Origin: Clostridia bacterium
GTDB lineage: Bacteria > Bacillota > Clostridia > Oscillospirales > Acutalibacteraceae
Direction of reading: 5' to 3'
NCBI GenBank assembly: GCA_017501865.1
Contig: JAFVWD010000355.1
Location: 1-9,447, forward strand
Length of the DNA stretch: 9,447 nt
Made by a program: the position numbers and the translations under genes. Of this stretch, positions 6,722-9,447 are shown piece after piece. The notes below the pieces were generated by a model. It was not told the origin of the DNA, did not search any database, and was given only the letters and a program-made list of their open reading frames with translations. Numbering within the stretch: position 1 is the first letter of the stretch; every line of letters starts with the position of its first letter.

Positions 6722-8116
6722 ATGAAGTCAACAACTAAAAGAGGGTTTGTTGTCCTGTTGCTTGTGGCTTTTTTTACTATAGGAATGTGCTTTCTGGGTT
6801 TTAATATAGCAACTAATGCTGAAACATGGGCAACCTTGAGGGCTAATATGCATCTGGTTAATAACGGTAGCTTTATAGGTGCGGGTAACATTCTTGATCG
6901 TAATGGTGAAATTCTTGCCCATACAGAGGACGGCAAAAGGGTTTATAATAATTCTGAAAGAATAAGACGCGCTACTCTGCATATCGTCGGAGACAGCGAG
7001 GGTTATATTGCTTCGGGAGTGCAGACTGCTTACAAAAAAGAGCTTGTTGGGTATAACCTTGTTACGGGTATATATACTTTAAAAAAATATGAGCGCGGTA
7101 ATGATGTTACCTTAACGTTGGATTCTGCAACATGTGCAGCTGCTTCTGATGCACTTGGTTCTAAAAAAGGTGTAGTTGTTGTCTGCAATTATAAAACAGG
7201 TGAAATTATCTGCTCTGTTTCCAACCCTAATTTTGATATCCGTGAAAAGCCTTCGACAGAGGAAATAGAGGAAAATGAAGACGGTAAATTCGATGGGCTT
7301 TATATGAATAGGTTGATTGATGGCTTGTATACACCCGGTTCAGTTTTTAAGGTTATAACAGCCGCTTCCGTTATAGAGAATATTCCCGATATTGAAAGCT
7401 GGGAATATGATTGTGAAGGTGAAATGTATGTAAACGGTGTTGAGGTAAGTTGTCCGTCTGAACACGGTAAGGTGGATCTGAACGGAGCATTGGTTAATTC
7501 CTGTAACTGTGCATTTGCAGAGCTCTCACAACAGCTTACCGCAGAACAGCTTACTGCTACGGCGAACAGCTTTGGCTTCGGTAAGAGCTTTAACTTCGGT
7601 AACAGTGTTACTGAAAAGAGTATTATTAATCTGGAGAATGCTTCAGAATCAGATATTGCCTGGGCTTCGGTAGGTCAGTACACGACACTTGTTAATCCAT
7701 ACCATATGCTTACTGTTGTAAGTGCAATTGCAAATGACGGTGTTGCAAAATTACCGTTTGTTGTAAAGACAATAGCTTCCCCGTCAGGTCGGGTAATAAA
7801 TGAGGCTGTTGCAGATGAAGTTATTTATACCACACCTGAAATATCAAAGAGATTATCTGAGATGATGCGTAATACGGTAAAGGATAACTACGGCGACTGG
7901 AATTTTGATGATATTACAATGTGCGGAAAAACAGGTACTGCTGAAGTATCTGACAACGAAAAACCACACGCGTGGTTTATGGGCTTTTCGCAGGATGAGA
8001 AATGCCCTTTAGCTGTAGTTGTAGTTGTTGAAAACGGCGGTTGGGGTTCAAGTGCCGCTATCCCTGTTGCAGCTGAGGTTTTAAAAGAAGCAAGTAAGGT
8101 TGTAAATGTTTACTAA
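6722..8116 (+). CDS. Class B penicillin-binding protein (PbpA-like transpeptidase)
   Basis: This is a membrane-anchored D,D-transpeptidase that cross-links peptidoglycan and is the target of beta-lactams. Residues about 8-29 are an uncleaved signal anchor. NILDRNGEILA (56-66) marks the short N-terminal dimerisation module. The transpeptidase domain carries all three active-site motifs: S207-V-F-K210 in YTPGSVFKVITAAS, S260-C-N262, and K403-T-G-T406 in CGKTGTAE. At 464 residues it matches the short PbpA type of actinobacteria and Clostridia rather than the 600-700-residue PBP2 of proteobacteria. GAGG (6711-6714), 7 bases before the ATG, sits inside the end of the upstream SEDS gene and the gap is 2 bases, so co-translation is likely. 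It should be the partner of that SEDS polymerase. A SpoVD/FtsI-type role cannot be excluded, though no PASTA domain is present. Confidence 0.96.
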   Translation: MKSTTKRGFVVLLLVAFFTIGMCFLGFNIATNAETWATLRANMHLVNNGSFIGAGNILDRNGEILAHTEDGKRVYNNSERIRRATLHIVGDSEGYIASGVQTAYKKELVGYNLVTGIYTLKKYERGNDVTLTLDSATCAAASDALGSKKGVVVVCNYKTGEIICSVSNPNFDIREKPSTEEIEENEDGKFDGLYMNRLIDGLYTPGSVFKVITAASVIENIPDIESWEYDCEGEMYVNGVEVSCPSEHGKVDLNGALVNSCNCAFAELSQQLTAEQLTATANSFGFGKSFNFGNSVTEKSIINLENASESDIAWASVGQYTTLVNPYHMLTVVSAIANDGVAKLPFVVKTIASPSGRVINEAVADEVIYTTPEISKRLSEMMRNTVKDNYGDWNFDDITMCGKTGTAEVSDNEKPHAWFMGFSQDEKCPLAVVVVVENGGWGSSAAIPVAAEVLKEASKVVNVY

Positions 8117-8148
8117 TTGTAAAATTAAATTTTTATTCCTTAATCTCA

Positions 8149-8177
8149 TTGACTAAAATTGTTATTTATTGTAGAAT
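8149..8177 (+). promoter_or_regulatory. Sigma-A promoter of the ABC transporter operon
   Basis: TTGACT (8149-8154), a 17-bp spacer and TAGAAT (8172-8177) form a good promoter 52 bases ahead of the ATPase start. Transcription should begin near 8184. I see no clear terminator between the PBP stop (8116) and this promoter. The 10-base sequence TTATTTATTG occurs in the spacer (8162-8171) and again at 8205-8214. Confidence 0.75.
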
Positions 8178-8228
8178 GAGGTTCAATGTTTTTAAAAATT
8201 CAAATTATTTATTGAGAGGCTGAAACAA

Positions 8229-8930
8229 ATGAGTTTTATAGAGTTTGACTCGGTTTATAAGAGCTACAAAATGGGCGAAGTAACAATAAATGCCGCAGAT
8301 GGTGTTACTTTTAATATAGAACAAGGTGAATTTTGTATTATTTTAGGTTCATCCGGTGCAGGTAAAACCACCATTCTTAACATTCTCGGCGGTATGGATG
8401 ACTGCGATGACGGTAAGGTGCGTGTCGGCGGTGACCTTATAAATGAATACGATAATAAGCGCCTTATAGAATACAGAAGATTCGATGTAGGATTTGTGTT
8501 CCAGTTTTACAACCTCGTACCAAACCTTACAGCACTTGAAAATGTTGAGCTTGCTACACAAATAGGTGAAAAAGCTCTTAATCCTGTAAAGGTTCTTGAA
8601 AGAGTTGGCCTGGGCGAAAGACTTGATAACTTCCCGGCACAGCTTTCGGGTGGTGAGCAGCAACGTGTATCCATTGCAAGAGCACTTGCTAAAAACCCTA
8701 AGATTCTTCTTTGCGACGAACCTACGGGTGCACTTGACTACAATACAGGTAAACAGATTTTAAAGCTTTTGCAGGATACAAGCAGAGAATCAGGTATGAC
8801 AATAGTAGTTATTACACATAACTCTGCACTTGCACCAATGGCAGACAGAATTATCACCGTTAAAAGTGGTCGTGTTGTTAAAAATGAAGTTAACGAAAAT
8901 CCTGTTTCTGTTCAGGAAATAGACTGGTAA
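8229..8930 (+). CDS. ABC transporter ATP-binding protein (MacB/LolD-like)
   Basis: This is the cytosolic ATPase that powers the FtsX-like permease encoded next. All motifs are intact over 233 residues: Walker A GSSGAGKT (40-47), Q-loop Gln92 (FVFQFYNLVPNLTALENVELA), signature LSGGEQQ (139-145), Walker B ILLCDEP (159-165) with catalytic Glu164, D-loop ALD (168-170) and switch His197 (ITHNSAL). The Q-loop region and the pairing with an FtsX-type permease place it in the MacB/LolD/FtsE group, which uses mechanotransmission or extrusion rather than classic translocation. GAGAGG (8214-8219) lies 9 bases before the ATG. The permease begins 43 bases after the stop, in the same transcript. The substrate is unknown; lipoproteins, peptides or cell-wall hydrolase control are family precedents. 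Confidence 0.96.
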   Translation: MSFIEFDSVYKSYKMGEVTINAADGVTFNIEQGEFCIILGSSGAGKTTILNILGGMDDCDDGKVRVGGDLINEYDNKRLIEYRRFDVGFVFQFYNLVPNLTALENVELATQIGEKALNPVKVLERVGLGERLDNFPAQLSGGEQQRVSIARALAKNPKILLCDEPTGALDYNTGKQILKLLQDTSRESGMTIVVITHNSALAPMADRIITVKSGRVVKNEVNENPVSVQEIDW

Positions 8931-8955
8931 TTTGAGTTTCGTTTAATTTGGACTT

Positions 8956-8963
8956 AGAAAGGA
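8956..8963 (+). promoter_or_regulatory. Ribosome binding site of the permease
   Basis: AGAAAGGA lies 10 bases before ATG 8974 and 7 bases before an in-frame GTG at 8971. Spacing slightly favours GTG and codon preference favours ATG; the difference is one residue. Confidence 0.65.
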
Positions 8964-8973
8964 TTTTTGTGTG

Positions 8974-9447
8974 ATGACAAGAGCGTATGCTATTGATACG
9001 GTACGTTCGATAAAAAAGACAATAAGCCGTTTTATTTCAATTGTTGCAATTGTTGCATTGGGAAGCGGACTTTTTGTCGGACTTAATTCCGTGTCTACAG
9101 ATATGATAGATTCCGCTGACGACTATTACCGCAAAAATAATCTTATGGATATAAGATTACAGTCGTTTATGGGTTTGTATGAGGAGGATCTCAACAAGGT
9201 CCGACTTATTGAAGGTGTAAAATCTGTTCAGGGAGCGAAATTCGTTGACGGATATGTGCAGACTCCCACCGAAGACGGCGAGGGCTATGAGGGTATAGTT
9301 GATATAGATGGTTCAGAGCTTACTATACGTGTTTTCGGATTTGATGTAAATCAGGCTAATGAATTTCATTACAACGGTGTTGATGATGTAAATTACATAA
9401 ACCGACTTGAGCTCGTTGAAGGCAGATACCCTGAAAATGCAAATGAA
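8974..9447 (+). CDS. FtsX-like ABC transporter permease, partial (C-terminus beyond right edge)
   Basis: This is the membrane partner of the ATPase just upstream. The 158 residues seen start MTRAYAIDTVRSIKKTISRF, a cytoplasmic amphipathic segment common to these permeases. A first TM follows (about 21-41: FISIVAIVALGSGLFVGLNS). Then comes an extracytoplasmic region with TDMIDSADDYYRKNNLMDIR and SFMGLYEEDLNKVRLIEGVKSVQGA, characteristic of the large Clostridia FtsX-like permeases. These often exceed 700 residues and carry further TM bundles, so most of the gene lies outside the window. The start is ATG 8974, or GTG 8971 one codon earlier. The frame is open to the last base. The permease contributes the specificity of the system, and no substrate can be assigned from this part. 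Confidence 0.92.
   Translation, partial: MTRAYAIDTVRSIKKTISRFISIVAIVALGSGLFVGLNSVSTDMIDSADDYYRKNNLMDIRLQSFMGLYEEDLNKVRLIEGVKSVQGAKFVDGYVQTPTEDGEGYEGIVDIDGSELTIRVFGFDVNQANEFHYNGVDDVNYINRLELVEGRYPENANE

Noticed and set aside
8121..8134. AAAATT/AATTTT palindrome after the PBP gene as a terminator
   Set aside because: It contains only A-T pairs with a very short stem, which is expected by chance in AT-rich spacer.
8162..8214. Direct repeat TTATTTATTG at 8162-8171 and 8205-8214
   Set aside because: It is ten AT-rich bases in an AT-rich leader, with no third copy or known site type. It is mentioned with the promoter but not called.

Overview
The window reads as chromosomal DNA of a low-GC Gram-positive bacterium, most likely a Clostridia member of the gut Oscillospiraceae/Ruminococcaceae type. 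The grounds are AT-rich sequence, strong GGAGG/GAGG ribosome binding sites, sigma-A promoters with 17-18 bp spacers, TAA stops, SEDS and PBP proteins of Firmicutes style, and an N-terminal FtsX-like permease sequence typical of Clostridia. This is inference; no taxonomic marker gene is present.

Layout, left to right. On the minus strand lie a sensor histidine kinase (its ATPase end runs off the left edge) and, just upstream of it, its OmpR/PhoB-type response regulator, read in the order regulator then kinase. The kinase start follows the regulator stop by 3 bases. Further right on the minus strand is a 600-residue secreted, membrane-anchored protein of unknown function with its own strong extended -10 promoter, and then an aldose 1-epimerase (galM). 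A short intergenic region at about 4913-5027 carries two back-to-back promoters. One drives galM leftward. The other drives a rightward two-gene unit: an FHA-domain/SEDS (RodA/FtsW) fusion followed after 2 bases by a class B penicillin-binding protein. A separate promoter at 8149-8177 then drives an ABC-transporter ATPase and the start of a large FtsX-like permease, which runs off the right edge.

How the genes work together. The FHA-SEDS and PBP pair has the layout of a peptidoglycan polymerase with its cognate transpeptidase, the SEDS protein having acquired a phosphothreonine-reading FHA domain. This suggests control of wall synthesis by Ser/Thr phosphorylation, although no kinase gene lies in the window. 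The two-component system probably senses an extracytoplasmic signal; its regulator has a GTTAAC direct repeat upstream that could be its own binding site. The ABC transporter pair is MacB/LolD-like with unknown substrate. The best candidates for something undescribed are the FHA-SEDS fusion and the orphan surface protein.

No stretch longer than about 160 bases lacks a gene. I saw no rRNA, tRNA, CRISPR array, insertion sequence, attachment site or origin.
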